A stretch of DNA of 64,000 nt from assembly GCF_000420665.1 (NCBI RefSeq), contig NZ_ATVJ01000001.1, positions 930,001 to 994,000 on the forward strand. The letters are read 5' to 3'. Below, piece after piece: positions 1 through 10,004 of this stretch. The notes beneath the pieces are model-generated. The model had not been told where the DNA came from and did not search any database. It worked only from the letters and a program-made list of their open reading frames with translations. This DNA comes from Ponticaulis koreensis DSM 19734. Lineage in GTDB: Bacteria; Pseudomonadota; Alphaproteobacteria; Caulobacterales; Hyphomonadaceae. The stretch's first letter is position 1; each line of letters opens with the position of its first letter. A program made the translations under genes and the position numbers.

Positions 1-1174
1 CGGGCCTTTCTGATGCGGTTATAATCAATACCTGCGCGGTGACAGCAGAGGCTGTTCGCCAGGCGCGCCAGTCCATCCGTCGTGCACACCGGGACAATCC
101 GGATGCGCCGATCATTGTAACGGGCTGTGCTGCGCAGATTGATCCGACGCAATTTGCTGAAATGCCCGAAGTCACACGCGTGATTGGCAATCATGAAAAG
201 ATGAAGGCTGAAACCTTTACCTCTGCTCATTTGATGGATGCGCCTGAGAAAGTCAGCGTTGATGACATTATGACGGTGCGCGAGACGGCGGGACATCTGG
301 TGGATGGCCTCGATGGACGCGCGCGTGCCTTTGTCCATGTCCAGAACGGCTGTGATCATCGCTGCACGTTTTGTATCATTCCTTATGGTCGCGGAAATTC
401 ACGCTCCGTACCTGCTGGTGAAGTGGTCGATCAGGTGAAGCGCCTCGTCGCGCGCGGTCATAAAGAGGTCGTGCTGACAGGTGTCGACCTTACAAGCTGG
501 GGCGGCGATCTGCCGAATACGCCGCCGCTTGGAAATCTTGTGGCCCGTATTTTGAAGCTGGTGCCCGACCTGCCGCTTCTGCGGCTTTCTTCCATCGACG
601 CGATCGAGATGGACGAAGCCCTGTTCGAACTCGCAGCCAGTGAGCCGCGTTTTGCGCCCTATCTTCACATCTCGCTTCAGCATGGCGACCCGATGATTTT
701 GAAGCGGATGAAACGCCGGCACTCACGGGAGGACGCAATTGAGCTGACATCAAAACTGAAAACCGCACGGCCAGACATCGCGTTCGGTGCTGATCTCATC
801 GCCGGTTTCCCGACCGAGACCGAAGAGATGTTTGAAAATTCGGTCAGCCTGATCGAGGCATGCGATCTCTCATTTGTGCATGTGTTTCCATACAGCTCGC
901 GCGAGCGTACGCCGGCAGCGAAAATGCCTCAGCTGGAGCGTAAGATCGTGAAGGAACGCGCGGCGCGTCTGCGCGAGGCTGCAAATGCGGCTTTGGAACG
1001 TCACCTCAAAAAGCACGTTGGTGAAATCCGACGCGTGCTTGTAGAGGCTGGCGGGCAGGGGCGTCTGGCTGACTTTACACCGGTGACGGGCCTTCCTGAT
1101 GCGCTGCCTCATGGCGAGTTTGCAGATATCCGCATTACAGGGCACACAGATGGCCGGTTAACAGGAGTAATTCA

Positions 1175-1178
<4 letters not shown>
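1..1178 (+). CDS. mtaB: tRNA t6A37 methylthiotransferase MtaB (5' end missing)
   Basis: Radical SAM methylthiotransferase that converts t6A to ms2t6A at position 37 of tRNAs reading ANN codons. The frame is open to the left edge, so the start lies outside the window. The visible part begins in the N-terminal UPF0004 domain, with the first cluster cysteine in NTCAVT and the second in TGCAAQ. The radical-SAM triad CDHRCTFC follows at about 353-376. The C-terminus, from about 1000 on, fits a TRAM domain (inference). Roughly 390 residues are visible against about 420 expected. Its stop overlaps the ftsY start (GTGA), so the two are probably cotranscribed. The mtaB-ftsY order is common in alphaproteobacteria. 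Confidence 0.93.
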
Positions 1179-2445
<1,267 letters not shown>

Positions 2446-2449
<4 letters not shown>

Positions 2450-3306
2450 CGCCTGACGTCATCGCCATCGGGTTAGGGCTGGTTTCAGCTCTGACGCTGG
2501 CGTTTGCAAACCTCGTCGTTAAAGCAACGAATGATATTCTGGTTACCCGCGCAGTCCTGTCTTCGGCCTGCGCGATAATTGTCTCGCCGGTAGCCTTTTT
2601 TGTACCTACGCCGACACCTGAATTGTGGGCGGCGATTGCGATCTCTATCCCCACCCATTTCTTCTATCAGATGAGCATGATCCGCGCTTTGCATCGCGGG
2701 GATCTGTCGCTCGTGTTCCCCGTTATGCGCGGCCTTGCGCCTCTGCTCGTGGCGATTGGTGCATTCTTCTTCCTGAATGAAACATTATCGCCGCTCGCAT
2801 TGCTGGGCCTGCTCATTGCGACCGTCGCGGTGATCGCTTTCGGATTTCTGCGCGGCAAGGTGAGTTCAGATGGAAAGCCGGTCAGCTGGTCTGCGCTATT
2901 CTGGGCAGGCATGACCGCGCTTGGTGTCATGGCATATAACGTCGCTGATGCGCGCGGCGTTCGCATTGCCGAAGAACCCCTGACTTTTGTGGTCTGGCTC
3001 TTCATGCTCGACTGGATTGGAACGGTCGTTGTGGCGGTGATTGCACGCAAGGAACGGTTCGTTCCGGCATTAAAGCCGGTCCTGAAAAACGGGATAGCGG
3101 GCGGCGCGCTCTCCGTTGTGTCGTATGGGGCTGCGTTGTTTGCGCTCGATATGATCGAAGCGGCCCGTGTGACGGCAATCCGTGAGACTGCCGTCGTGTT
3201 CGGGGCGCTAATGGGCTGGCTCATCCTGAAAGAGGGCATAGGACCGAGACGGATTATCGCCTCGGTCGTGCTCGTGGCAGGCCTTGCCCTGATGCAGGTC
3301 GGCTAA
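2446..3306 (+). CDS. EamA/DMT-family membrane transporter
   Basis: Ten-helix drug/metabolite transporter family protein of 286 aa, a normal length for two EamA repeats. Hydrophobic segments run through the whole protein. The first repeat covers about residues 1-138 and contains the helix pair around [20 protein letters not shown]. The second covers about 148-285 and contains [16 protein letters not shown], typical of the family. The substrate cannot be told from sequence. The start is a GTG overlapping the ftsY TGA, so it is the third gene of the mtaB-ftsY run. Its TAA overlaps the convergent stop of the flavodoxin gene. Confidence 0.85.
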
Positions 3307-3887
3307 GCGCCTTTCATCCAGCGTGTCGCAGCTTTAGCGACGCGTTCGCCAAGCTTGCGACCTGTTTCCAGCTCCGGCTCGTGAGGAAATTCTTCCGGCG
3401 CTGAGTCGGATGGAGCAAAAGCGCCGACACCGAGATAAAAGCCGTTGCGGTTCTCTGCGCTGTCATAGTCGTCGCCTTTCGCGTGATAGCCTTTTGCGAC
3501 TGCTGGCGTGATCCATAGCATTGAATGCTGTGATGCGAGTGTCGCGAGACGTGACAGCGTCTCTGCTTTGTCGCCAGATGCGGACGCAGAAATCGTAAAG
3601 CCCGCGGCCAGCTTGTCTTTCCAGAGCTGGTTGAACCAGATTTTTGAGGAGGCTTCAGCGAATTGCTGAAACACGGCCGTCGCGGTGCCCATATAGGTTG
3701 GTGAGCCGAAGATGATCGCATCTGCTTCTTGTAGAACGTCCCAAGGGCCTTCATCAGGTTTGGTCAGGTCGTCGGCTTTCAGAAGGGAAACTTCTGCGCC
3801 GCCGCGCGTTACGCCTTCAGCGATTGCTTCGGCCAGCTTTGCGGTGTGTCCGTAACCGGAGTGATAAACGATTGCTACTTTTGTCAT
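3303..3887 (-). CDS. Flavodoxin-fold NAD(P)H reductase (WrbA/flavodoxin-like)
   Basis: Flavodoxin-like FMN-binding protein of 194 aa. The N-terminus MTKVAIVYHSGYGHTAKLAE is the phosphate-binding loop of the WrbA/NADPH:quinone reductase group. The GSPTYMGTATAVFQQF segment (about residues 61-76) is the next FMN-contacting loop of this family. The likely role is two-electron quinone or azo reduction in the cytoplasm (family knowledge). The start ATG at 3887 is preceded by GGGAGA. It is transcribed divergently from an HxlR regulator across a 109-bp gap with inverted repeats. This is the classic arrangement of an HxlR sensor controlling a neighbouring reductase. Confidence 0.85.
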   Translation of the reverse strand: MTKVAIVYHSGYGHTAKLAEAIAEGVTRGGAEVSLLKADDLTKPDEGPWDVLQEADAIIFGSPTYMGTATAVFQQFAEASSKIWFNQLWKDKLAAGFTISASASGDKAETLSRLATLASQHSMLWITPAVAKGYHAKGDDYDSAENRNGFYLGVGAFAPSDSAPEEFPHEPELETGRKLGERVAKAATRWMKGA

Positions 3888-3921
3888 GACTGTCTCCCGG
3901 AAAAAGTAAGTTGCCCGACAG

Positions 3922-3965
3922 ACCTAATAGGTGGTATGTTTTTAGCTAGTACATACCTAATGGTA
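3922..3965. promoter_or_regulatory. Probable HxlR operator in the divergent promoter region
   Basis: GGTATGT (3933-3939) and ACATACC (3951-3957) form a perfect 7-bp inverted repeat with an 11-nt spacer. It is flanked by the near-palindromes ACCTAATAGGT (3922-3932) and TACCTAATGGTA (3954-3965). The cluster sits midway between the divergent reductase and HxlR genes, where such an autoregulator would bind. Operator function is inferred from position and symmetry. Confidence 0.6.
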
Positions 3966-3996
3966 ACTATGAAGATTCTTTCGAAAGAGGCCGCAA

Positions 3997-4395
3997 ATGC
4001 TGAAAGCTCCTGAACAGACACCACTGGAAATCATGGAAGTTCACGCCTGCCCGTCCCGTCAGGTTATGGAAATGCTGGCCGATAAATGGAAGCTTCTGGT
4101 GTTTCATTCCCTCCGCCAGCGCGATGTCATGCGCAATGGTGAGCTGATGCGCGCGCTGAACGGGGTGAGCCAGAAAATGTTGACCCAGACCCTCCGTGCG
4201 CTTGAGCGCGATGGTTTGATCTTTCGTCGTGATTATCAGGAAGTGCCGCCGCGTGTGGAATATGGCCTTACAGAGCTTGGCCGCTCTCTGTCAGAGCCGA
4301 TCCTGCAGATTTCTGATTGGGGACAATCGAACATGACCGCTGTTGAGGCAGCCCGCGAAATCTACGATCGCAGCGAATCTGAACAACACGGTTAA
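3997..4395 (+). CDS. HxlR-family winged-helix transcriptional regulator
   Basis: Small DNA-binding protein of 132 aa. The family signature is clear: a cysteine in HACPSRQVMEML, then DKWKLLVFHSLRQ, the recognition helix around GVSQKMLTQTLRALERDGLI, and the wing RRDYQEVPPRVEYGLTELG. HxlR/HypR/YodB proteins often sense quinones or electrophiles through the N-terminal cysteine, here about residue 14. The start ATG follows AAAGAGG at 3984-3990. It is divergent from the flavodoxin-fold reductase, which is its probable target. Confidence 0.9.
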   Translation: MLKAPEQTPLEIMEVHACPSRQVMEMLADKWKLLVFHSLRQRDVMRNGELMRALNGVSQKMLTQTLRALERDGLIFRRDYQEVPPRVEYGLTELGRSLSEPILQISDWGQSNMTAVEAAREIYDRSESEQHG

Positions 4396-4447
4396 TCCGG
4401 TTTTTATGGCTTTGGCTTAAGACTGCGCGTCAGGAGAGGCGCGCAAT

Positions 4448-5920
4448 TTGCCAAAACTGATCAAACACCTGTTCGGCTATCTGCCTGTGAACCTCGTGTC
4501 GGCGCTGGTTGCGTTCGGCGGGGTGTTTGTATTTACGCGCCTTCTTGGCCCGGAAGAATACGGCCGCTATGCGCTTGCGCTGTCCACCATGCACCTGATG
4601 CATACCTTTACCCTTACATGGGTGGAGGCTGCCGGTTACCGGTTTAACGGTGAAGCCGAGGCAAATGGAACTTTGTCTGCGCATTATCGCACGGCGCTAA
4701 CGCTTTGCCTCGTCTCGCTTGTGCCGGCGTTTCTGGTGCTCTCCATCGTCTGGTTTATGGTCGCCAATGCGCCAGAGTTTCAGGCGATACTGCCCTGGCT
4801 GATCATTCTGCTTCCTGTGTCCGTGCTCGCAAACCTGGCGCTACAGACGCACCGCGCCAGTCAACGTATTCGCCGCTTTTCGGCGGTTGAGATTGGCCGC
4901 ACACTTGGCGGTTTTATCGTCGGCGTCGGTCTTGCGCTCATGGGCGGGTTTGGCGCGGCGGCCCCGCTTATCGGTTTGACGGTTTCATTTGCGGTGGCGG
5001 GCGTGACGGAAGGCTACTGGCTTTGGAAGAACTCACGTGGTGGACGTCTCGTGCCAGAGAACGCCAAACGCTATCTGCGCTATGGCGTACCAATTTCTGC
5101 CGCCCTCGTTTTGGACCTTATTCTCTCTGCTTCAGACCGTTTCCTGATTGCGTTCTTCCTCGATGAGGCGGCCGTCGGCGCCTATGCTGCCGGTTATGGC
5201 GTGGCGGATAAAACTGTTCTTATGCTGTGCGCCTGGGCTGGTATGGCTGCGTCCCCGCTCGTGATGGAAGCGTTTGAAACCGAAGGGCGGCAAGCCGCAG
5301 AGCGCGAAGCGCGCACTATGGCGCAATCTATTATGTTGATCGCCATTCCCGCGGCTGCTGGCATTGCGCTGACGGCGACGCCCCTTGCCAATGTGATGAT
5401 TGGTGAAGAGCTTCGCGAGCAGGCCAGACATATCATTCCATGGATTGCGATTGCCGGCCTCTTCAATGGCACGCTGATCCACTATTTCTCTGAAAGTTTC
5501 CAGCTCGCGCATAAGACCGCAGAGCGGGCCATGATCATGACGATACCGGCGATTGCGAATGTTATTCTGAATATCATTCTGCTGCCGCGCATCGGCCTTA
5601 TGGGCGCTGTTTATGCGACTGTGGGATGCTACTTCCTCGGCATGGTGCTGCTCGGCCTGTCCGGCCGACGCCATGTTGTTTTGCCGGTGCCTTTGCTGGA
5701 TTTAGTCAAAGTGCTCGTGTCCTGCGCAGCTATGGCGGGCGTGGTTCGTCTCATGCCGGACCTTGAGTGGGATCTGGTCGAACTTATGCTGAAGGCTGGC
5801 TTTGGTGCGTCAGCTTATGCGCTCTGCGTGGCATCGCTGGATGCGGCTGGCGCGCGCGGTATGGCGCTCAAGATCATATCTAAGGTCCGCGGAAAGCTCT
5901 CAGCGTCGAGCGCGACTTGA
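4448..5920 (+). CDS. Polysaccharide flippase / MATE-like export protein (Wzx type)
   Basis: Multi-spanning protein of 490 aa resembling the Wzx/RfbX flippases that move lipid-linked glycans across the inner membrane. FTRLLGPEEYGRYALALSTMHL (about residues 28-49) is the typical N-terminal motif of polysaccharide_synt proteins. About 12-14 hydrophobic helices follow. The start is TTG at 4448 with AGGAGAGG (4432-4439) upstream; no better start is seen. No glycosyltransferases flank it, so it is an isolated flippase whose glycan substrate is unknown. Confidence 0.85.
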   Translation: MPKLIKHLFGYLPVNLVSALVAFGGVFVFTRLLGPEEYGRYALALSTMHLMHTFTLTWVEAAGYRFNGEAEANGTLSAHYRTALTLCLVSLVPAFLVLSIVWFMVANAPEFQAILPWLIILLPVSVLANLALQTHRASQRIRRFSAVEIGRTLGGFIVGVGLALMGGFGAAAPLIGLTVSFAVAGVTEGYWLWKNSRGGRLVPENAKRYLRYGVPISAALVLDLILSASDRFLIAFFLDEAAVGAYAAGYGVADKTVLMLCAWAGMAASPLVMEAFETEGRQAAEREARTMAQSIMLIAIPAAAGIALTATPLANVMIGEELREQARHIIPWIAIAGLFNGTLIHYFSESFQLAHKTAERAMIMTIPAIANVILNIILLPRIGLMGAVYATVGCYFLGMVLLGLSGRRHVVLPVPLLDLVKVLVSCAAMAGVVRLMPDLEWDLVELMLKAGFGASAYALCVASLDAAGARGMALKIISKVRGKLSASSAT

Positions 5921-5960
5921 ATTTCCTTGCGTGCGCATCGTCGGCTGCTAACGTTGCCAA

Positions 5961-6479
5961 ATGCAAGATCAGGTAGAAATCAAGCCGCCTCGCGGCTCCG
6001 CAATACCATACTGGCGGGAGCCATTCGCGGTGATTTTCATGACCGCATATTTTGCGGGAGGTGAGCTTCTTCCATTTGAGTCCATCTGGCGCTGGGCTTG
6101 GGCTCTGGTGATAGGCGTGATCTGGGTGTCGATACCTGCCATTCAGGCGGTTTTCGACAAACGCCCGATACCCTGGCGAAAGACGATCCGAAACGTATTG
6201 CTGGTTCCCGTGATGATGGCGGCTGGTTTGGGAATCGTTCTGGTAATTATGTCAGATTGGTTTCAGGCGCTGATCTCATGGTTACCACAGATACCTTCGG
6301 GAGTTATCGAGACTTTTAGCTCGATTGCATTCGGCGTCGCCGTTATTGGCTTTCTCGTTCACATGTTCATTGCTGAAGAAATTGGGAAACAATTAAGAAA
6401 TCCGCTTAACCTCGCCTTCATTGCCGCCGCCTTAATATTGCTTGCAGGACTCTTCTTCATAGCAAGGGCGATTGTTTAG
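5961..6479 (+). CDS. Unrecognised integral membrane protein
   Basis: I do not recognise this 172-aa protein. It has about four to five hydrophobic segments: about residues 22-40, 45-62, 75-97, 117-138 and 148-170. Short polar loops lie between them, and the cytoplasmic-type N-terminus is rich in charge and proline. No catalytic motif is visible. No good ribosome binding site precedes the ATG. It ends three bases before the next gene, another small membrane protein, so the two probably form a transcription unit. Their function is open. Confidence 0.7.
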   Translation: MQDQVEIKPPRGSAIPYWREPFAVIFMTAYFAGGELLPFESIWRWAWALVIGVIWVSIPAIQAVFDKRPIPWRKTIRNVLLVPVMMAAGLGIVLVIMSDWFQALISWLPQIPSGVIETFSSIAFGVAVIGFLVHMFIAEEIGKQLRNPLNLAFIAAALILLAGLFFIARAIV

Positions 6480-6482
6480 AAG

Positions 6483-7031
6483 ATGGAACACGCAGGCACG
6501 CTGGACACGCAAGCCACTCCGAAGGCGAGTGATATGTTCCCATCCCATCTTGTTTGGGTGGAATCCTTCTGTCTCTTTGCCAGCGCGGTTCTGGTGTTGT
6601 TTGCGCCGCCTTCTGTTCTCAATATTGTTTTATTTTCTGGTCTGGCTCTTCTCTGGCTGTCGATTAGCCGTTCTATTGCCGAGTACCGAAATACAAAGCA
6701 AATCTCTCGTCAGAAACTTGCGCTCAAACTGACCGCCTGGGGCTATCCTCTGGTGTTTCTGATCGGCTGGGGTCTGAAGAGCCTTGTCGATTTGCCCTCG
6801 CTTTCCGATGGAATGTTCTGGATTGCGTTTCTGGCGCTGGCCGTAGCCGCCGTTATGCCGCGTCGCTTTGTGGTCAGCCGTTTTGGTGATGATGAAAAGC
6901 AGGTTCTCAACCATTTCCAGACCGCAGCGAAAGAGCGCTATCGCGGTTGGGTGCCAATCTATGCAATCGGCGCCGCCGTAATGGGCTGTATGTGGGTGGT
7001 TCTGTCCGCGACAGCTTTCATCTCGGCATAA
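6483..7031 (+). CDS. Unrecognised integral membrane protein
   Basis: Protein of 182 aa with hydrophobic segments near residues 24-58 (two helices), 88-103, 112-127 and 159-180. No family recognised. A basic/acidic stretch around residues 128-150 (RFVVSRFGDDEKQVLNHF) looks cytoplasmic. The ATG is three bases after the stop of the preceding membrane-protein gene, and AGGG at 6465-6468 inside that gene may serve as its ribosome binding site. The local sequence seems slightly T-rich compared with its neighbours. It could be a partner subunit of the preceding protein (inference). Confidence 0.7.
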   Translation: MEHAGTLDTQATPKASDMFPSHLVWVESFCLFASAVLVLFAPPSVLNIVLFSGLALLWLSISRSIAEYRNTKQISRQKLALKLTAWGYPLVFLIGWGLKSLVDLPSLSDGMFWIAFLALAVAAVMPRRFVVSRFGDDEKQVLNHFQTAAKERYRGWVPIYAIGAAVMGCMWVVLSATAFISA

Positions 7032-7092
7032 TTTCCCGCTACCCGCGCGAATGTGATTGAACTCTTTGGCGGAATAGTGCGTAAACAGAGCC

Positions 7093-7824
7093 ATGACTGA
7101 CGCACAAGATACTGCTGACAAGCAACAGAGCAAAAGCCCGACAAGCCTTTGGGCAGAGCTCGGACCTACTATCGCTTTCATCCTGACGTACACGCTGATG
7201 GGACGCGTTCCCGATCAGGATGGCATGTTTTCCGGAGATAAGGCGATCTTCTGGGCAACTGGCGCGCTGATGCTGTCTACGGCAATTGTGATTGGCCTGA
7301 AGCTGTCGCGGAAAGAAAAAGTCCCGCCAATGCTGATCCTTTCGGGCAGTGTTGTCGGCTTTTTTGGTGTGCTGACGATCGCGCTTCAGCAGGAAGCCTT
7401 CGCTTACATTAAGCCGACGATTATCAACCTCCTGTTTGCGGCGGTGATCCTTGGCGGTCTTGCAGCGGGTAAAAACCTCTGGAAGCTGATGCTGGAGCAT
7501 GCTTTCGAGCTGCCGGACAATGCGTGGAACACGCTCGCCTTCCGCTGGGGGCTGTTCTTTATCTTTCTGGCCGTGCTCAATGAGTGCATCTGGCGCTATT
7601 TCTGCCCGGCACCGGAAACACCGCTGACTTTCCTCGGCCTGACGCTGGTGCCATCAGAACCCTACACCCTGTTCGGTATCGAGCTTGGCTCGCGTGATCA
7701 GGAAGGTGTCTGGGCCTGGATGAAGCTTGTAAACTTCCCGATCGTGATCGGCTTCATGCTTCTGAACCTGCCTTATGTCATGAAGTACTGGTCGCCGGAT
7801 AAGAAAGACGAGGCGGAAAGCTAA
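7093..7824 (+). CDS. yciB: Inner membrane-spanning protein YciB / septation protein A
   Basis: Polytopic protein of the YciB/IspA/IspZ family, linked to cell-envelope integrity and septation. Five or six helices are visible. Family landmarks are LGPTIAFILTYTLM (about residues 23-36), FWATGALMLSTAIVIGLKL (about 53-71), KPTIINLLFAAVILGG (about 100-115) and AWNTLAFRWGLFFIFLAVLNE (about 137-157). At 243 aa it is longer than E. coli YciB (about 180 aa) because of an insertion near residues 164-195. It is near ftsY and the ccm genes, as in many alphaproteobacteria, though here four genes separate it from ftsY. Confidence 0.88.
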   Translation: MTDAQDTADKQQSKSPTSLWAELGPTIAFILTYTLMGRVPDQDGMFSGDKAIFWATGALMLSTAIVIGLKLSRKEKVPPMLILSGSVVGFFGVLTIALQQEAFAYIKPTIINLLFAAVILGGLAAGKNLWKLMLEHAFELPDNAWNTLAFRWGLFFIFLAVLNECIWRYFCPAPETPLTFLGLTLVPSEPYTLFGIELGSRDQEGVWAWMKLVNFPIVIGFMLLNLPYVMKYWSPDKKDEAES

Positions 7825-7827
7825 GCG

Positions 7828-8367
7828 CTATCCGCGTGTCATATGCTCCGTGCCTTCCGGATTTCCGAAAGGTGGGTGGACCGTTTCGCCGTTAAGACTG
7901 TGCCATTGTTTGAGCGCCCAGACGGCTGACGGAAATGCCATCTCCTTCCATGGAATTTCATCCCAGGTGACCAGCATCACATCCTGACTTTCCGGCCCCG
8001 CAGCAATGTCTGGCGAGCGAAGCTTTGCTTTGAACATGATCTGGACCTGCGAGATGCGCGGAATGGAATAAACCGCCAACAGGCGTTCAATCTCGATATC
8101 GGCGCAGGCTTCCTCGCGAGCCTCGCGCGCAGCCCCTTCTTCAATGCTCTCGCCATTTTCCATAAAGCCTGCAGGCAGGGTCCAGAAACCGAGCCGCGGT
8201 TCGATGGCACGTTTGCAGATGAGGATTTTATCTTCCCACGTCACAACCGAGCCAACGACAATTTTGGGGTTTACATAATCGATGAAATCACAGCGCTGGC
8301 ACATGCGGCGTTCGCGATCATCACTTTCCGGAATTCCGATTTTAAAGTCTGCTGGCGCGCGTGACAT
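7828..8367 (-). CDS. NUDIX hydrolase with N-terminal zinc-ribbon remnant
   Basis: NUDIX-fold pyrophosphohydrolase of 179 aa. The start chosen is the ATG at 8367 (MSRAPADF), preceded by AAAGGGGGA; an upstream extension would overlap the divergent regulator. CQRCDFIDYVNP (Cys23, Cys26) resembles the zinc-ribbon knuckle of NudC-like ADP-ribose/NADH pyrophosphatases. The Nudix box spans about residues 67-89 (GFMENGE...REAREEA); the usual final glycine is Ala. The group commonly acts on ADP-ribose or NADH (family knowledge); the substrate here is not determined. It ends three bases from the convergent yciB stop. Confidence 0.88.
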   Translation of the reverse strand: MSRAPADFKIGIPESDDRERRMCQRCDFIDYVNPKIVVGSVVTWEDKILICKRAIEPRLGFWTLPAGFMENGESIEEGAAREAREEACADIEIERLLAVYSIPRISQVQIMFKAKLRSPDIAAGPESQDVMLVTWDEIPWKEMAFPSAVWALKQWHSLNGETVHPPFGNPEGTEHMTRG

Positions 8368-8518
8368 GCTTCCCCCTTTATCTTTTTCTGGTCGAATAAT
8401 GCCCGATTTCGGAAAAATCATCCGCACACGATCAAGTTTCACGTGACTGAAACAATTGCGTATTATGCTTATCAGTGAAGCCACGCTGTCAACATGTAAC
8501 AAATCGGGGGTGCACGCC

Positions 8519-9085
8519 GTGGAAAATATCGATCAGGACAAACCATTCAGCCTTGATAAGTCGGCAAGTCACCTGCTTCACCGCGCGCAGCAATTTGCGT
8601 CCGAGCAGTTTGATGGGATGAGTGACGCGGACATTACACTTCGTCAGTTTGCGGTACTTGCGGCCGTAAATGAAAACGAAGGCTGCTCTCAGTCTGACCT
8701 TGTGAAAACGACCGGCATTGACCGCTCTACCCTGGCGGACATGGTGGCGCGCATGGAAAAGCGTGGCCTGCTTGAGCGCCGTCAGGCCAAGCTGGATGCA
8801 CGCGCTAAATCGGTACATATGGCGCCAGACGGAACGGCGGCACTGAATACGGTTCTGCCAATTGTTCAGCGTGCAGATGATGCCATTCTCAACATGATCC
8901 CGCGCAACCGACGCCGTGCTTTTGTCGGTATTCTGGGTCTGCTGGCCAATGTGGACTGGGCAGACTTCGAGGAGCTGGATTCTCCGGTAGATGTGAAGGC
9001 GAAGAAGAAAACGAACGACGCCAAGACCGAAGAGAAAAAGAAGAAAGAGAAGAAGAAAAAGAAGAAGGACAAAAAGGGCAAATAG
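8519..9085 (+). CDS. MarR-family regulator with polylysine C-terminal tail
   Basis: Winged-helix regulator of 188 aa. The MarR core runs from about residue 10 to 140, with LRQFAVLAAVNENEGCSQSDL, the recognition helix TGIDRSTLADMVARMEKRGLL and the wing RRQAKLDARAKSVHMAPDG. The start is taken as GTG 8519 with GGGGG at 8506-8510; GTG 8510 is an alternative. The last 40 or so residues (from about 8995) are an almost pure Lys/Glu tail, not part of the MarR fold and possibly adding non-specific DNA affinity. It is divergent from the NUDIX gene and convergent with ccmD. Ligand and targets are unknown. Confidence 0.85.
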   Translation: MENIDQDKPFSLDKSASHLLHRAQQFASEQFDGMSDADITLRQFAVLAAVNENEGCSQSDLVKTTGIDRSTLADMVARMEKRGLLERRQAKLDARAKSVHMAPDGTAALNTVLPIVQRADDAILNMIPRNRRRAFVGILGLLANVDWADFEELDSPVDVKAKKKTNDAKTEEKKKKEKKKKKKDKKGK

Positions 9086-9095
9086 CCCTTCAGCA

Positions 9096-9269
9096 TCAGT
9101 CTTTTTCAGAAGCGCTCGCCTGCTCCAGCATGGCGAGCTTTTTCTTTGCGCTCGTCATGCGGATAATGGTCCAGAGCGCGACCCCACCCAGCGTAATCGC
9201 TGAGATCACATAGCTTGCCCATATGAAGACATCGCCGGAATTGACCTGACCGGTAAGTGCTTCGTTCAT
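9096..9269 (-). CDS. ccmD: Haem exporter protein CcmD
   Basis: A 57-aa single-span protein. One transmembrane helix lies at about residues 13-36 (GDVFIWASYVISAITLGG), followed by a basic cytoplasmic tail (RMTSAKKKLAMLEQ), the typical CcmD build. CcmD stabilises the CcmABC complex and helps release holo-CcmE in system I cytochrome c maturation. Its ATG overlaps the ccmC stop (ATGA at 9266-9269), so it is the last gene of the ccmABCD run. It is easily missed because of its length. Confidence 0.9.
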   Translation of the reverse strand: MNEALTGQVNSGDVFIWASYVISAITLGGVALWTIIRMTSAKKKLAMLEQASASEKD

Positions 9270-9994
9270 GATCCGCTCCTGTTGAGGCGTGCGAGCTTCG
9301 CTTCATACTGGCGATTCTGAATGTCGGCGCGCATCGCCGCCATGAGAAGAGCGCCGAACACGAACATCATCGCGAAGAGATTATAAAGCAGTGGCCAGAA
9401 GAACTCGCCCGCAAGGCTGGAGCCGCTCATCGTGATGAAACCCGCCGGTTGGTGAAGCGTATTCCACCAGTCGACAGAGAATTTGATGATTGGCAGGTTC
9501 ACTGCTCCCACAAGGCAGAGAATGGCGCCAGCGCGGGCCGCGTCCTGCTCACGCTGGAACGCTGAACGCAGAGCCATATAGCCAAGAATGAGGAAGAGCT
9601 GGAACAGCATGCTGGTCAGGCGCGCATCCCAGATCCAATAAGTGCCCCAGGTCGGACGGCCCCAGAGTGCACCCGTAATGAGGCAGATGAAGGATAGCGC
9701 GGCAGCCGTCGGCGCGGCGCTCTTGGCGGCGACATCGGCCAGCGTGTGCTTGAGTGTCAGATAGAGAAGGCTGCCGACAGCCATCGTGGCGTAAGCGGCC
9801 ATGGAAACCATCGCGGCTGGCACGTGAATATACATAATCCGCGCGGTCGCGCCCTGATACTGTTCCTCCGGCACGAAGAAAATCGCCCAGATCCAGCCGG
9901 TCGCAAGCATGATAATGCCAAGCCCTGCAAACACAGGCAGAAGCCATTTTGACAACGCCATAAAGCGGTGTGGATTTGCGAAAGTCGAAAACAT
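9266..9994 (-). CDS. ccmC: Haem exporter CcmC
   Basis: Six-helix protein of the HMWP/WWD haem-handling superfamily that loads haem onto CcmE. The tryptophan-rich signature WGRPTWGTYWIWDARLTS is at about residues 113-130. The conserved periplasmic histidines are present, in MYIHVPAA (about residue 54) and LHQPAG (about 180). The start is taken as the ATG at 9994 (MFSTFANPHRF, 242 aa), just outside the ccmB stop; the longer frame would add an unlikely His/Pro-rich extension. It lies between ccmB and ccmD on the minus strand and is cotranscribed with them. Confidence 0.95.
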   Translation of the reverse strand: MFSTFANPHRFMALSKWLLPVFAGLGIIMLATGWIWAIFFVPEEQYQGATARIMYIHVPAAMVSMAAYATMAVGSLLYLTLKHTLADVAAKSAAPTAAALSFICLITGALWGRPTWGTYWIWDARLTSMLFQLFLILGYMALRSAFQREQDAARAGAILCLVGAVNLPIIKFSVDWWNTLHQPAGFITMSGSSLAGEFFWPLLYNLFAMMFVFGALLMAAMRADIQNRQYEAKLARLNRSGS

Positions 9995-10004
9995 GCGCGT
10001 GTCT

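Noticed and set aside
8368-8502. 45-residue N-terminal extension of the NUDIX protein
   Set aside because: It overlaps the divergent regulator region, while a strong ribosome binding site supports the ATG at 8367.
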